The notes below the pieces were generated by a model, which ran no database searches, was not told the origin of the DNA, and was given only the letters and a program-made list of their open reading frames with translations. 64,000 nucleotides of DNA from NCBI GenBank assembly GCA_016720425.1, contig JADKKQ010000001.1, forward strand, positions 310,001-374,000, in the 5' to 3' direction. The position numbers and the translations under genes are program-made. Shown piece after piece: positions 46,879 to 54,981 of this stretch. How positions within the stretch are numbered: the first letter of the stretch is position 1; the number at the start of each line of letters is the position of its first letter. Source of the stretch: Betaproteobacteria bacterium (GTDB lineage: Bacteria; Pseudomonadota; Gammaproteobacteria; Burkholderiales; Casimicrobiaceae).

Positions 46879-47892
46879 TCATCGTGTACCGCCGCGCGCC
46901 AGCAGCCACAGGAACACCGGCACGCCGACCAGCGCGGTGATGACGCCGACGGGCAGCTGCAACGGCGCCACCAGCGAGCGGGCCAGCGTGTCGGCGACCA
47001 CCAGCAGCGTGCCGCCGGCGAGCGTCGCGGCCGGCAGCAGCACGCGCTGGTCGTTGCCGACGACCAGGCGCAGCGCGTGCGGCGCCAGCAGGCCGACGAA
47101 GCCGATGCTGCCGGCGATCGCCACGGCCACCGCGGTGGCGGTCGCCGCCAGCACGTGCGCGACCAGCGCGACGCGCGGCACGGCGACCCCCAGCGCCAGC
47201 GCGGCGTCCTCGCCGCGGGTGACGACGTTGAGGTCGCGCGCGATCAGCATCGCCGCGGCCAGCGTCGCGGCCAGCAGCGCCAGCGCGGGCGCGCCCGCGG
47301 TCGCGGCCGACAGGTCGCCCAGCAGCCAGAACAGCATGCCGCGGACGGCCGCGTCGGGGGCGAGCGTCAGCAGCAGCGCGATCAGCGCCCCCCAGCCCGC
47401 GGCGACGACCACTCCGGTCAGCAGCAGCCGCGTCGCCGCCCAGGGCGCGCGACCGGGGCCGGCGCGGGCGAGCCCGAACACCAGCACGGTCGAGAGCAAC
47501 GCGCCGCCGAGCGCCGCGAAACCGGTCCAGGCGGCGAGGCCGGCGAGCATCGCCGCGAGAGCCGCGACGGCCGCGCCACCCGAAATGCCGAGCACGTAGG
47601 GATCGGCCAGCGGGTTGCGCATCAGCACCTGCATCAGCGTGCCGGCGAGCGCCAGCAGGCCGCCGGTGGCGAACGCGGCGACGGCGCGCGGCAGCCGCAA
47701 CTCCAGCACGATCGCGGCGTCCGGCCCGGTGGCGGTTCCGTCGAGCATCTCGGGCAGGCGCGCGGCATCGATGCGCACGCTGCCGATGAAGAGCGCCGCG
47801 AGCACGGCGGCGACGGCCGCGAGCGCGAGCGCGCCGAGCACCCATGCGGCCCGGCGGCGGCCGGCGGCGGTGGCGGTGGAGGGAGTCGGCAT
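46879..47892 (-). CDS. btuC: B12 ABC transporter permease
   Basis: 337-residue FecCD-family permease with about ten helices. LRLPRAVAAFATGGLLALAG, MRNPLADPYVLGISGGAA and SIGFVGLLAPHALRLVVGND are family signatures. ATG at 47892 used; a GTG at 47916 is possible. The stop overlaps the ancestral btuD start. Runs convergently to btuBF rather than in the same operon, from a promoter near 47950, and I see no riboswitch in front of it. Confidence 0.92.
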   Translation of the reverse strand: MPTPSTATAAGRRRAAWVLGALALAAVAAVLAALFIGSVRIDAARLPEMLDGTATGPDAAIVLELRLPRAVAAFATGGLLALAGTLMQVLMRNPLADPYVLGISGGAAVAALAAMLAGLAAWTGFAALGGALLSTVLVFGLARAGPGRAPWAATRLLLTGVVVAAGWGALIALLLTLAPDAAVRGMLFWLLGDLSAATAGAPALALLAATLAAAMLIARDLNVVTRGEDAALALGVAVPRVALVAHVLAATATAVAVAIAGSIGFVGLLAPHALRLVVGNDQRVLLPAATLAGGTLLVVADTLARSLVAPLQLPVGVITALVGVPVFLWLLARGGTR

Positions 47893-47945
47893 CGGCAAGG
47901 CGGCGCGCGGCGACACGGTTCCGGCAGGGCAGCGCGGGAGCCGGC

Positions 47946-48019
47946 ATTATAGGTGAGGTGCGCCGTCCCGCCTGCGGCACGCGCCGCACCCGGGCTGCGG
48001 CGGGAGCGCGGCCTATAAT
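47946..48019. promoter_or_regulatory. divergent -10 elements for btuC and greB
   Basis: Minus strand TATAAT at 47951-47946 lies 55 bp before the btuC ATG. Plus strand TATAAT at 48014-48019 lies 34 bp before greB. Both match the consensus exactly; -35 elements are weak in the GC-rich spacer. Confidence 0.55.
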
Positions 48020-48052
48020 GGCCGCACACCGCGCAGCGCGGGCACTGCCGCC

Positions 48053-48643
48053 ATGAACAAGGCCTTCACCCGGGAAAGCGACGCCACCGACGACGACGAC
48101 GAGCCGACGCTCGCGCCGCCGTTGCCGGTCGGCACGCGCAATTACATGACGCCCGGGGGCTTCGCCCGCCTGTCGGCGGAGCTCGATCGGCTGGTGAAGA
48201 AGGACCGCCCCGAACTCGTCGCCGTCGTCGCCTGGGCGGCGTCGAACGGCGACCGGTCGGAGAACGGCGACTACATCTACGGCAAGAAGCGGTTGCGCGA
48301 GATCGATCGCCGCATCCGCTTCCTGATCAAGCGGCTCGACCTCGCCGAAGTCGTCGACCCGCTGGCGCGGCGCGACGACGCGGACGGCGACCAGGTCTAC
48401 TTCGGCGCCACCGTCACCGTCGCGGATGCGCGCGGCGCCGAGCGCACGGTGGCGATCGTCGGCGTCGACGAGATCGACCCGGCGCGCGGCTACATCAGCT
48501 GGGTGGCGCCGATGGCGCGCGCGCTGCTGAAGGCGCGCATCGGCGACACCGTGCTGCTGCGCACCCCCGCGGGCACCGAGGAGATCGAGGTCGTCGACGT
48601 GCGCTACGAGATGCTCGCGACGCACGCCACGGCCGCCGGTTGA
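48053..48643 (+). CDS. greB: transcription elongation factor GreB
   Basis: Rescues backtracked RNA polymerase by stimulating transcript cleavage. 196 residues. RNYMTPGGFARLSAELDRLV starts the coiled coil; the tip AASNGDRSENGDYIYGKKRLREID holds the two acidic catalytic residues; FGATVTV and SPxxRALL-like ISWVAPMARALLKARIGD form the C-terminal domain. YIYGKKR and the basic patch favour GreB over GreA. An acidic 20-residue N-terminal extension (DATDDDDEP) is extra. Confidence 0.94.
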   Translation: MNKAFTRESDATDDDDEPTLAPPLPVGTRNYMTPGGFARLSAELDRLVKKDRPELVAVVAWAASNGDRSENGDYIYGKKRLREIDRRIRFLIKRLDLAEVVDPLARRDDADGDQVYFGATVTVADARGAERTVAIVGVDEIDPARGYISWVAPMARALLKARIGDTVLLRTPAGTEEIEVVDVRYEMLATHATAAG

Positions 48644-48676
48644 CGCCCATCGCGGCAAGCGGCTAGAGTGCCGACG

Positions 48677-48919
48677 ATGAACCCCGCGCCCGACGCCGCT
48701 GCCCTGCCGGTGCCCGCTCTCGAGCAGGAGCTCTCCGCGCTCGAGCAGCGGCAGGCGTCGCTGATCGCCCACACCCGCGCGCTGCGCGCCGCCAACCAGT
48801 CGCTGCGCGCCGAGCTGGCCGAAGCGAACTCCCGCAACAAGGTGCTGGCCGCGCGGGCCGCCGAGGCCGCGCAGCGCCTCGATGCGCTGCTGTCGCGACT
48901 GCCGGAGGTGGCCGAATGA
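48677..48919 (+). CDS. ZapB-like coiled-coil protein
   Basis: 80 residues, predicted as one long coiled coil (LEQELSALEQRQASLIAHTR onward) ending RLDALLSRLPEVAE. Small coiled-coil genes of this kind (TIGR02449 family) lie directly before zapA in many beta/gammaproteobacteria and are thought to work in the division ring. The stop overlaps the zapA start (ATGA). A GTG nine bases upstream is another possible start. Confidence 0.75.
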   Translation: MNPAPDAAALPVPALEQELSALEQRQASLIAHTRALRAANQSLRAELAEANSRNKVLAARAAEAAQRLDALLSRLPEVAE

Positions 48920-49296
48920 GTGCGCGCAGCACGCGCGGCGGCGCGCGCCAGGTGACGCTCGACGTGTCGCTGCAGGGCCGCGACTACAAGATCGCCTGCG
49001 ACGAATCCGAGCGGGCCGAACTCGACGAGGCCGTGGCGATGCTCGACCGCCGGATGCGCGAGATTCGCGCTGCCGGCAAGACCGGCGGCGCCGAGCGCAT
49101 CGCCGTCATGGCGGCGCTCAACCTCGCGCACGACCTCCTGCGCGCCCGTCGCGACCGCGCCGACGCGACCGCGGCCGACGCGTCGCGCGACGAGCCTTCC
49201 GCGTTCGCGATTGACGATGCCGGTGCGCGGCGTAGAATCGCAGTCATGCGGGCCAGCATCGAGGAAGTGCTCGGCGGACAGGACAAGCTGTTCTGA
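48916..49296 (+). CDS. zapA: cell division protein ZapA
   Basis: 126 residues. N-terminal head VTLDVSLQGRDYKIACDESE followed by LDEAVAMLDRRMREIRA and a long C-terminal helix; promotes FtsZ bundling. Coupled to the ZapB-like gene by a 4-bp overlap and followed by the 6S RNA gene, the arrangement conserved across proteobacteria. Confidence 0.92.
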   Translation: MSARSTRGGARQVTLDVSLQGRDYKIACDESERAELDEAVAMLDRRMREIRAAGKTGGAERIAVMAALNLAHDLLRARRDRADATAADASRDEPSAFAIDDAGARRRIAVMRASIEEVLGGQDKLF

Positions 49297-49341
49297 CCGC
49301 TGCGCGCCCTTCCGGCGCTGACGGGCCTGCGACTTTTCGAC

Positions 49342-49525
49342 GTTCCCTGCGGTGTTCGAGCCGCTCAAATACTCTTTGGACCAATGCTAAGCTAGCGCGG
49401 TTGCCAAGCCATTTGCGGGCCGGTGTGCGCTCCCACGCGGAAGCGCCTGATGGCCCCGGCAGGCGACCCTCTTGAACCCCAGGTTCAGGATGATGGGCGG
49501 CACGGCACAGGCGGGGGACACCCTT
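49342..49525 (+). ncRNA. ssrS: 6S RNA
   Basis: About 184 nt, the same length as E. coli 6S. The 5' strand GTTCCCTGCGGTGTTCG pairs with the 3' strand CACAGGCGGGGGACACC. CTTGAACCCCAGGTTCAGG matches the conserved block just before the closing stem of E. coli 6S, and ATACTCTTTGGACC resembles its 5' block. Binds the sigma-70 holoenzyme as a promoter mimic. Position directly after zapA is conserved. Ends are approximate. Confidence 0.88.
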
Positions 49526-49638
49526 TTCGGCGGGGGCGCGGCGTTGGCGAAGGCCGCTCGTCTCCGCGCACCGCCCACGGACTCCGCAGCACCGGCACGG
49601 CGCCGCAGTTCCTTTCCCACCATTCTCACGCCTGTCCG

Positions 49639-50109
49639 ATGCGCCACTGGCTGCTGAAGTCCGAGCCGGACGAATTCTCGATCGACGACCTCGCCGCGGC
49701 AAAGGGCCGCAAGGTCGCGTGGTTCGGCGTGCGCAATTACCAGGCGCGCAACTACATGCGCGACGAAATGCAGGTCGGCGATCCCGCGTTCTTCTACCAC
49801 TCGAGCTGCCCGGAGCCGGGCATCGCCGGCATCGTCGAAGTCTCGAAGGCCGCGTTTCCCGACGCGACGCAGTTCGACGCCGCGAGCAAGTACCACGACC
49901 CCAAGGCCACGCGCGCGGCGCCGCGGTGGTTCAACGTCGAGGTCCGCCTGGTCGAGAAGACGCGCCTGGTCCCGCTCGCCGAGCTGCGCGCCGATCCCGC
50001 GCTCGCGACGCTGCGGATCCTGCAGCGCGGCAACCGCCTGTCGATCACGCCGGTCGAGCCGGCGGAGTGGTCGCGCATCTGCCGCCTGGCCGGGAGCCGC
50101 GCGCGATGA
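49639..50109 (+). CDS. EVE domain-containing protein
   Basis: 156 residues covering one EVE (PUA-like) domain. MRHWLLKSEPDEFSIDDL and WFGVRNYQARNYMRDEMQVGD are the family opening. EVE proteins are thought to read modified bases in RNA or DNA. A gene of this type downstream of ssrS is frequent in betaproteobacteria. The stop overlaps the next start (ATGA). Confidence 0.92.
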   Translation: MRHWLLKSEPDEFSIDDLAAAKGRKVAWFGVRNYQARNYMRDEMQVGDPAFFYHSSCPEPGIAGIVEVSKAAFPDATQFDAASKYHDPKATRAAPRWFNVEVRLVEKTRLVPLAELRADPALATLRILQRGNRLSITPVEPAEWSRICRLAGSRAR

Positions 50110-50930
50110 CCGGCATCGATCCGCTGCTGATCGTCGGCTTCGTCGCGCTGGGCTGCGTCGTCGGCTTTCTCGCCGGCCTCCTCGGCATCGGCGGCGGCAT
50201 GACGATGGTGCCGATCCTCACCATCATCTTCACCCGCATCGCGTTTCCCGCCGCGCACGTCGTGCACATGGCGGTGGCGACGTCGACGGCGACGATCATC
50301 TTCACGGCGATCTCGTCGGCGCGCGAGCATCACCGCCACGGCGCCGTGCTGTGGCCGGTGGTGGCGGGATTGGCTCCCGGGATCATCGCCGGGTCGCTGT
50401 TCGGGCCGCAGGTCGTCCGCGGCATGTCGACGTCGGCGCTGGCGCTGTTCTTCGGCGTGTTCGTCGCCTTCTCGGCGACCCAGATGCTGCTCGACAAGAA
50501 GCCCAAGCCGTCGCGGGAGCTGCCGGGCAAGCTCGGCATGTTCGGCGTCGGTGGCGCGATCGGCCTCGTCTCCAGCATGGTCGGCGCCGGCGGCGGCTTC
50601 ATGTCGGTGCCGTTCATGGCCTGGTGCAACGTCAGGATCCACAACGCCGTCGCCACCTCGGCGGCGCTCGGCCTGCCGATCGCGATCGCCGGCACCGTCG
50701 GCTTCGTGATCGCCGGGCTGGGCGCGCAGGACATGCCGCGCTACAGCCTCGGCTACATCTACCTGCCGGCGCTGGTCTCGATCGTCGCGGCGAGCATGCT
50801 GACGGCGCCGATCGGCGCGCGCACCGCGCACCGGTGGCCGGTGAAGAAGCTGAAGCGCGCGTTCGCGCTGCTGCTGTACGTGCTGGCCGCGTACATGCTG
50901 TGGAAGGCCTGGGCCAGCGGCGGCGGTTGA
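50106..50930 (+). CDS. TSUP-family (TauE/SafE) membrane transporter
   Basis: 274 residues with about eight helices in two repeats, each starting with a glycine-rich motif: GLLGIGGGMTMVPIL and SMVGAGGGFMSVPFMAW. The family exports sulfite, sulfoacetate or related anions; substrate here unknown. Translationally coupled to the EVE gene. Convergent with glycerate kinase, 45 bp apart. Confidence 0.9.
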   Translation: MTGIDPLLIVGFVALGCVVGFLAGLLGIGGGMTMVPILTIIFTRIAFPAAHVVHMAVATSTATIIFTAISSAREHHRHGAVLWPVVAGLAPGIIAGSLFGPQVVRGMSTSALALFFGVFVAFSATQMLLDKKPKPSRELPGKLGMFGVGGAIGLVSSMVGAGGGFMSVPFMAWCNVRIHNAVATSAALGLPIAIAGTVGFVIAGLGAQDMPRYSLGYIYLPALVSIVAASMLTAPIGARTAHRWPVKKLKRAFALLLYVLAAYMLWKAWASGGG

Positions 50931-50975
50931 CCGCGCAGCGCGCCGGCGCGACCGCGGACGGCCGGCAGCGCCCGG

Positions 50976-52136
50976 TCAGGGCGAGCGGCGGATGGCGGCG
51001 AACAGCCGCGCCAGTTCGGCGGCGCGGTCGGCAAGCAGCGCGTCGGTCCGCGCGATGCAGTCGGCCAGCGTGATCGGCCCCGGAGCCAGCGCGAACGCGC
51101 CGGCGAAGTGCGCGCCCAGCGCCGTCAGGGCCGCCGGGTCGACGGCGCCGGAAACGAGCGTCGCCGGCACGCCGGCGGCGCGCGCGCGCTGCGCGACCAC
51201 GAACGGCGCCTTGGCCAGCAGCGTCTGCGCGTCGCTGCGGCCTTCGCCGGTCAGCACCCAGTCGGCGCCGGCGAGCGCGCGGTCGAGGCCGTTGAGGTCG
51301 GCGACCACGGCGGCGCCCGAGCGGAACGTGCCCCCGATCAGCTGCAGTGCGAAGCCCAGCCCGCCGGCGGCGCCGGCGCCGGGACGGGTCGCCGCGCTCA
51401 CCCCCAGCGCCTCCTCGGTCAGCGCGGCGAAGCGTCCGAGGATGGCGTCGAGCATCGCGACCTCGGCGGCCGTGACGCCCTTCTGCGGCCCGAAGACGGC
51501 GGTCGCGCCCAGCGCGCCGCACAGCGGGTTGTTGACGTCGGACATCAGCGTGATGGAACTCTGCGCGAGGCGCGGATCGAGGCGACCCGCGTCGACGGCG
51601 GCGAGCGCGGCCAGGCCGGCGGGCGAGGCGGCGACGGGCCGGCGCTGCGCGTCGAAGAGGTCGAGACCGAGCGCCGCGAGCAGCCCCGCGCCGCCGTCGT
51701 TGGTGCTGCTGCCGCCCAGCCCGATCATGAACCGCCGCAGGCCTTCGTCGAGCAGCTGCCGCAGCAGTTCGCCGATGCCGCGGGTGTCGCGGTCGCGGAC
51801 GCCGGCCTGCATCGCCACCGGGTCGGTGATGGCCACCACCTGCGCGACCTCGATCACCGCCACGGCGTCGTGCCCGGTGCCGAGGACGCCGTAGCCGGCG
51901 GCGACCGGCTGGCCGCTCGCGCCGCGCACCACCCGCTGCCGGCGCACCCCCGCGCCGGCCGCGGCCGCGAGCACCGCGTCGAGCGTGCCTTCGCCGCCGT
52001 CGGCCATCGGGCAATGGCGCGGAACCGCGTCGGGCCAGACCCGGCGCAGTCCGGCCGCCAGCGCCGCGCAGACGGCGGGCGCGTCCAGCGAGCCCTTGAA
52101 CGAGTCGGGGGCGAGGACGACGACGGGTGCGGTCAT
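50976..52136 (-). CDS. glxK: glycerate 2-kinase
   Basis: 386 residues of the GlxK/GarK family, which phosphorylates glycerate to 2-phosphoglycerate. VVLAPDSFKGSLDAPAVC, CPMADGGEGTLDAV, GLGGSSTNDGGAG and WVLTGEGRSDAQTLLAKAP are diagnostic. Follows the Sua5/TsaC gene with a 15-bp gap and is probably co-transcribed with it. Symbol follows the E. coli glyoxylate-pathway enzyme; the regioisomer was not tested. Confidence 0.93.
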   Translation of the reverse strand: MTAPVVVLAPDSFKGSLDAPAVCAALAAGLRRVWPDAVPRHCPMADGGEGTLDAVLAAAAGAGVRRQRVVRGASGQPVAAGYGVLGTGHDAVAVIEVAQVVAITDPVAMQAGVRDRDTRGIGELLRQLLDEGLRRFMIGLGGSSTNDGGAGLLAALGLDLFDAQRRPVAASPAGLAALAAVDAGRLDPRLAQSSITLMSDVNNPLCGALGATAVFGPQKGVTAAEVAMLDAILGRFAALTEEALGVSAATRPGAGAAGGLGFALQLIGGTFRSGAAVVADLNGLDRALAGADWVLTGEGRSDAQTLLAKAPFVVAQRARAAGVPATLVSGAVDPAALTALGAHFAGAFALAPGPITLADCIARTDALLADRAAELARLFAAIRRSP

Positions 52137-52151
52137 GGGCGGCTTCCGGCG

Positions 52152-53153
52152 CTAATCGCGATCGTCGTCGCTGCCCGCGGCGGCACGTGCCAGGCGGTCG
52201 CGCAACGCCAGCCAGGCGTCGTCGTTGGGCAGCGCCTCGATCAGGATCTCGTCGGCGCGCGCGGCATCGAGCCGGCGCAGGTTGGCGTAGAGCTCGTGCG
52301 CGTAGCCCGGCGGGTCGGAGGGGGCGCCGATCCACGTGCCGGCGAAGTCGCCCGGCCGGGCCACGCCGCGCGCCAGCACCGCGGGGTCCTCGTCGCGTTC
52401 GAGGCGCTGGCGCACCTCGGAGAGCAGCGACGCGGCTGCGATCAGCTGCGTGCGCGTGTGCGGCGCGTAGTGGGCGGTCAGCGTGCCCGACGCGCGCGGC
52501 GCCGACGCGTCGGCGCTGCGCGGCGCCCGGCCCAGCACGCGGGTGAGCGCGTCGATCCCGAGGCTGCCGGGACGCAGCAGCATGGGTCCATCGTCGTCGA
52601 ACGCGACGATCGTCGACTCGATCCCCAGCGCGCAGGCGCCGCCGTCGAGGATCATCGCCACCGCGTCCCCGAGGTCGGTCGCCACGTGCGCCGCCGTCGT
52701 CGGCGAGATGCGGCCGAAACGGTTGGCCGACGGGGCGGCGATGCCGGCGCCGCCGCGCCGCGCGAACGCCGCGAGCAGCGCCTGCGCCACCGGGTGCGCG
52801 GGCACGCGCAGGCCGACCGAATCCTGGCCGCCGGTGACGATGCCTTCGACCGCCGGCCCGCGCGGCAGAATCAGCGTCAGCGGCCCGGGCCAGAATGCCG
52901 CGGCGAGCCGGCGGGCGGCGTCGGGGACCGCGCGCGCCCATTGCGGCAGCGCGTCGGCCGCAGCGAGGTGGACGATCACCGGGTGGTCGGCGGGGCGGCC
53001 CTTGGCGGCGAAGATCCGCGCCACGGCGTCGCGATTCGTCGCGTCGGCGCCGAGCCCGTAGACGGTCTCGGTGGGAAAGGCCACCAGTTCGCCGCGCCGC
53101 AGCAGGTCGGCCGCACGCTCGATCGACTCCGGCGTCGGCGCGTGCAGGTTCAC
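52152..53153 (-). CDS. L-threonylcarbamoyladenylate synthase, Sua5 type
   Basis: Makes the activated intermediate for the t6A37 tRNA modification. About 333 residues: TsaC/YrdC domain (1-200; FPTETVYGLGADATN, KGRPADHPVIVH, PSANRFGRISPTTA) plus a C-terminal Sua5 domain (SGTLTAHYAPHTR onward). GTG at 53153 matches the family start. Divergent from metK with a 122-bp gap. Confidence 0.93.
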   Translation of the reverse strand: MNLHAPTPESIERAADLLRRGELVAFPTETVYGLGADATNRDAVARIFAAKGRPADHPVIVHLAAADALPQWARAVPDAARRLAAAFWPGPLTLILPRGPAVEGIVTGGQDSVGLRVPAHPVAQALLAAFARRGGAGIAAPSANRFGRISPTTAAHVATDLGDAVAMILDGGACALGIESTIVAFDDDGPMLLRPGSLGIDALTRVLGRAPRSADASAPRASGTLTAHYAPHTRTQLIAAASLLSEVRQRLERDEDPAVLARGVARPGDFAGTWIGAPSDPPGYAHELYANLRRLDAARADEILIEALPNDDAWLALRDRLARAAAGSDDDRD

Positions 53154-53215
53154 GGCCGGGGCGATCGCCGGCCGCCGGCAGTCGGGCGGCGGCTGGGGAG
53201 GACGGGGCAACCTGC

Positions 53216-53221
53216 TAAAAT
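53216..53221 (+). promoter_or_regulatory. candidate -10 element for metK
   Basis: TAAAAT followed by a T-rich stretch 55 bp before metK. The -35 is not clear, and no SAM riboswitch was recognised in the leader. Confidence 0.4.
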
Positions 53222-53275
53222 CATCGTTTTTTGCCGAACGCGCCGGGATTCCCCGGCCCAAGGGAGCCCTGGGCA

Positions 53276-54442
53276 ATGAGCGACTTTCTCTTCACGTCGG
53301 AATCGGTTTCGGAAGGCCATCCCGACAAGGTGGCCGATCAGATTTCCGATGCCGTGCTGGATGCGATTCTAACCGCGGAGCCGACGGCCCGGGTGGCCGC
53401 GGAAACGCTGGTCTCCACCGGCCTCGTCGTCATGACCGGCGAGATCACCACCAGCCACCGGCACGACTTCGCCCAGATCGCCCGCGACACGGTGCGCCGC
53501 ATCGGCTACAACGATCCCGAGCTGCGCTTCGACGCCGACGGCTGCGCGGTGATGGTGTGCTACGGCCACCAGTCGCCCGACATCGCGCGCGGCGTCGACC
53601 ACGCGTCGGACGAGTACCTGAACCAGGGTGCCGGCGACCAGGGCATGATGTTCGGCTACGCCTGCGACGAGACGCCGTCGCTGATGCCGTTCCCGATCTA
53701 CTACGCGCACCGTCTCGTCCAGCGGCAGAGCGAGGTGCGCAAGGACGGCCGGCTGCCGTGGCTGCGGCCCGACGCCAAGTCGCAGGTCACCGTCCGCTAC
53801 GAGGACGGCAAGCCGGTCGCCATCGACACCGTCGTGCTGTCGACGCAGCACCATCCCAGCATGAACGAGCGCCAGGCGGCGCTGGCCGAGGCGGTGATCG
53901 ACGAGATCATCAAGCCGGTGCTGCCGGCCGAGATGCTGAAGGGCACCAAGTTCCTGGTCAATCCGACCGGACGGTTCGAGATCGGCGGCCCGCACGGCGA
54001 CGCGGGGCTCACCGGGCGCAAGATCATCGTCGACACCTACGGCGGCGCGGCACCGCACGGCGGCGGCGCGTTCTCCGGCAAGGATCCGTCGAAGGTCGAT
54101 CGCTCGGCCGCCTACGCGGCGCGCTACGTCGCCAAGAACATCGTGGCCGCCGGCATCGCCCGGCAGTGCCAGGTGCAGCTGTCCTACGCCATCGGCGTCG
54201 CGCACCCGATCAACGTCACCGTCTACACCGAGGGCACCGGCCGGATCAGCGACGAGGACATCGTCGCGCTGGTCAACGCGCACTTCGACCTGCGGCCGAA
54301 GGGCATCGTCCAGATGCTGAACCTCTTGCGCCCGATCTACCTCAAGACCGCGGCCTACGGCCACTTCGGTCGCGACGAGCCCGAGTTCACCTGGGAAGCG
54401 ACCGATCGGGTCGCGGCGCTGCGCGCGGCGGCCGGACTTTAG
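53276..54442 (+). CDS. metK: S-adenosylmethionine synthetase
   Basis: 388 residues. FTSESVSEGHPDKVADQISD is the canonical opening, then GAGDQGMMFGYA and GGGAFSGKDPSKVDRS. Forms S-adenosylmethionine from methionine and ATP. With ahcY (59626) and metF (62450) it covers three steps of the methyl cycle in 10 kb. ATG at 53276 is fixed by the family start; an upstream in-frame codon adds unconserved residues. Confidence 0.97.
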   Translation: MSDFLFTSESVSEGHPDKVADQISDAVLDAILTAEPTARVAAETLVSTGLVVMTGEITTSHRHDFAQIARDTVRRIGYNDPELRFDADGCAVMVCYGHQSPDIARGVDHASDEYLNQGAGDQGMMFGYACDETPSLMPFPIYYAHRLVQRQSEVRKDGRLPWLRPDAKSQVTVRYEDGKPVAIDTVVLSTQHHPSMNERQAALAEAVIDEIIKPVLPAEMLKGTKFLVNPTGRFEIGGPHGDAGLTGRKIIVDTYGGAAPHGGGAFSGKDPSKVDRSAAYAARYVAKNIVAAGIARQCQVQLSYAIGVAHPINVTVYTEGTGRISDEDIVALVNAHFDLRPKGIVQMLNLLRPIYLKTAAYGHFGRDEPEFTWEATDRVAALRAAAGL

Positions 54443-54455
54443 CCATGCGATCCGC

Positions 54456-54941
54456 ATGAACCGCACCCTCTGGGCGCGCCGGCTGGTCGCCGATTACTCG
54501 GCCGAGGCCTGGCGCATCGTCTGCGTCCGGGTGGTGGCCGAGGCGACCGACGACCACGGCGGCACGCCGGTGCGCACGCCGGCGCACTATCTGGCGGCGG
54601 CGTGGCTGCCCGGGACCGCGGTGCCCTCGCGCTGGCCCGAGGCCGTGGTGATCGGCTCGCCGACCTCGGAGCGCGCGCTGGCCGAACTGGCGCTGCAACT
54701 GCCGGCCGACGCGCGGCTCTGGCTCGGCGACACCGATCAGCTCGACGCCGCGCTGGCCGCCGAGATCCTGCTCGCCGCCGACCGCAACCTCGAGGCCTAT
54801 CAGCGCGTCGGCATCGCCGCCTTCGTCGCCGCGGAGCGCGAGCGCAGCCAGCGCGCGCTGGCACGGACCTACACCGACCTCGATCCCGCGTTCGAGCGTT
54901 TCCGGGCGCAGTTCTTCGGCGGGCAACGCAGCGGCCGATGA
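54456..54941 (+). CDS. hypothetical protein downstream of metK
   Basis: 161 residues, family not recognised. Mixed alpha/beta composition; MNRTLWARRLVADYSAEAWR at the start, a central VVIGSPTSERALAELALQL, and a C-terminal helix-rich ERERSQRALARTYTDLDPAF. No signal peptide, membrane helix or metal motif. Starts 13 bp after metK and 40 bp before the old-yellow-enzyme gene, so likely in the metK operon. GC-rich third positions like its neighbours support it as real. Confidence 0.6.
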   Translation: MNRTLWARRLVADYSAEAWRIVCVRVVAEATDDHGGTPVRTPAHYLAAAWLPGTAVPSRWPEAVVIGSPTSERALAELALQLPADARLWLGDTDQLDAALAAEILLAADRNLEAYQRVGIAAFVAAERERSQRALARTYTDLDPAFERFRAQFFGGQRSGR

Positions 54942-54981
54942 TCCGCGGCGCCGCCCACTCCCGGTTCGGCCCGCCCTGCCG

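Noticed and set aside
45100..47952. 950-residue plus-strand frame
   Set aside because: Crosses btuF in a wrong frame and then runs antisense to btuD and btuC.
53154..53275. SAM riboswitch upstream of metK
   Set aside because: The leader is short and none of the known SAM riboswitch cores could be recognised.
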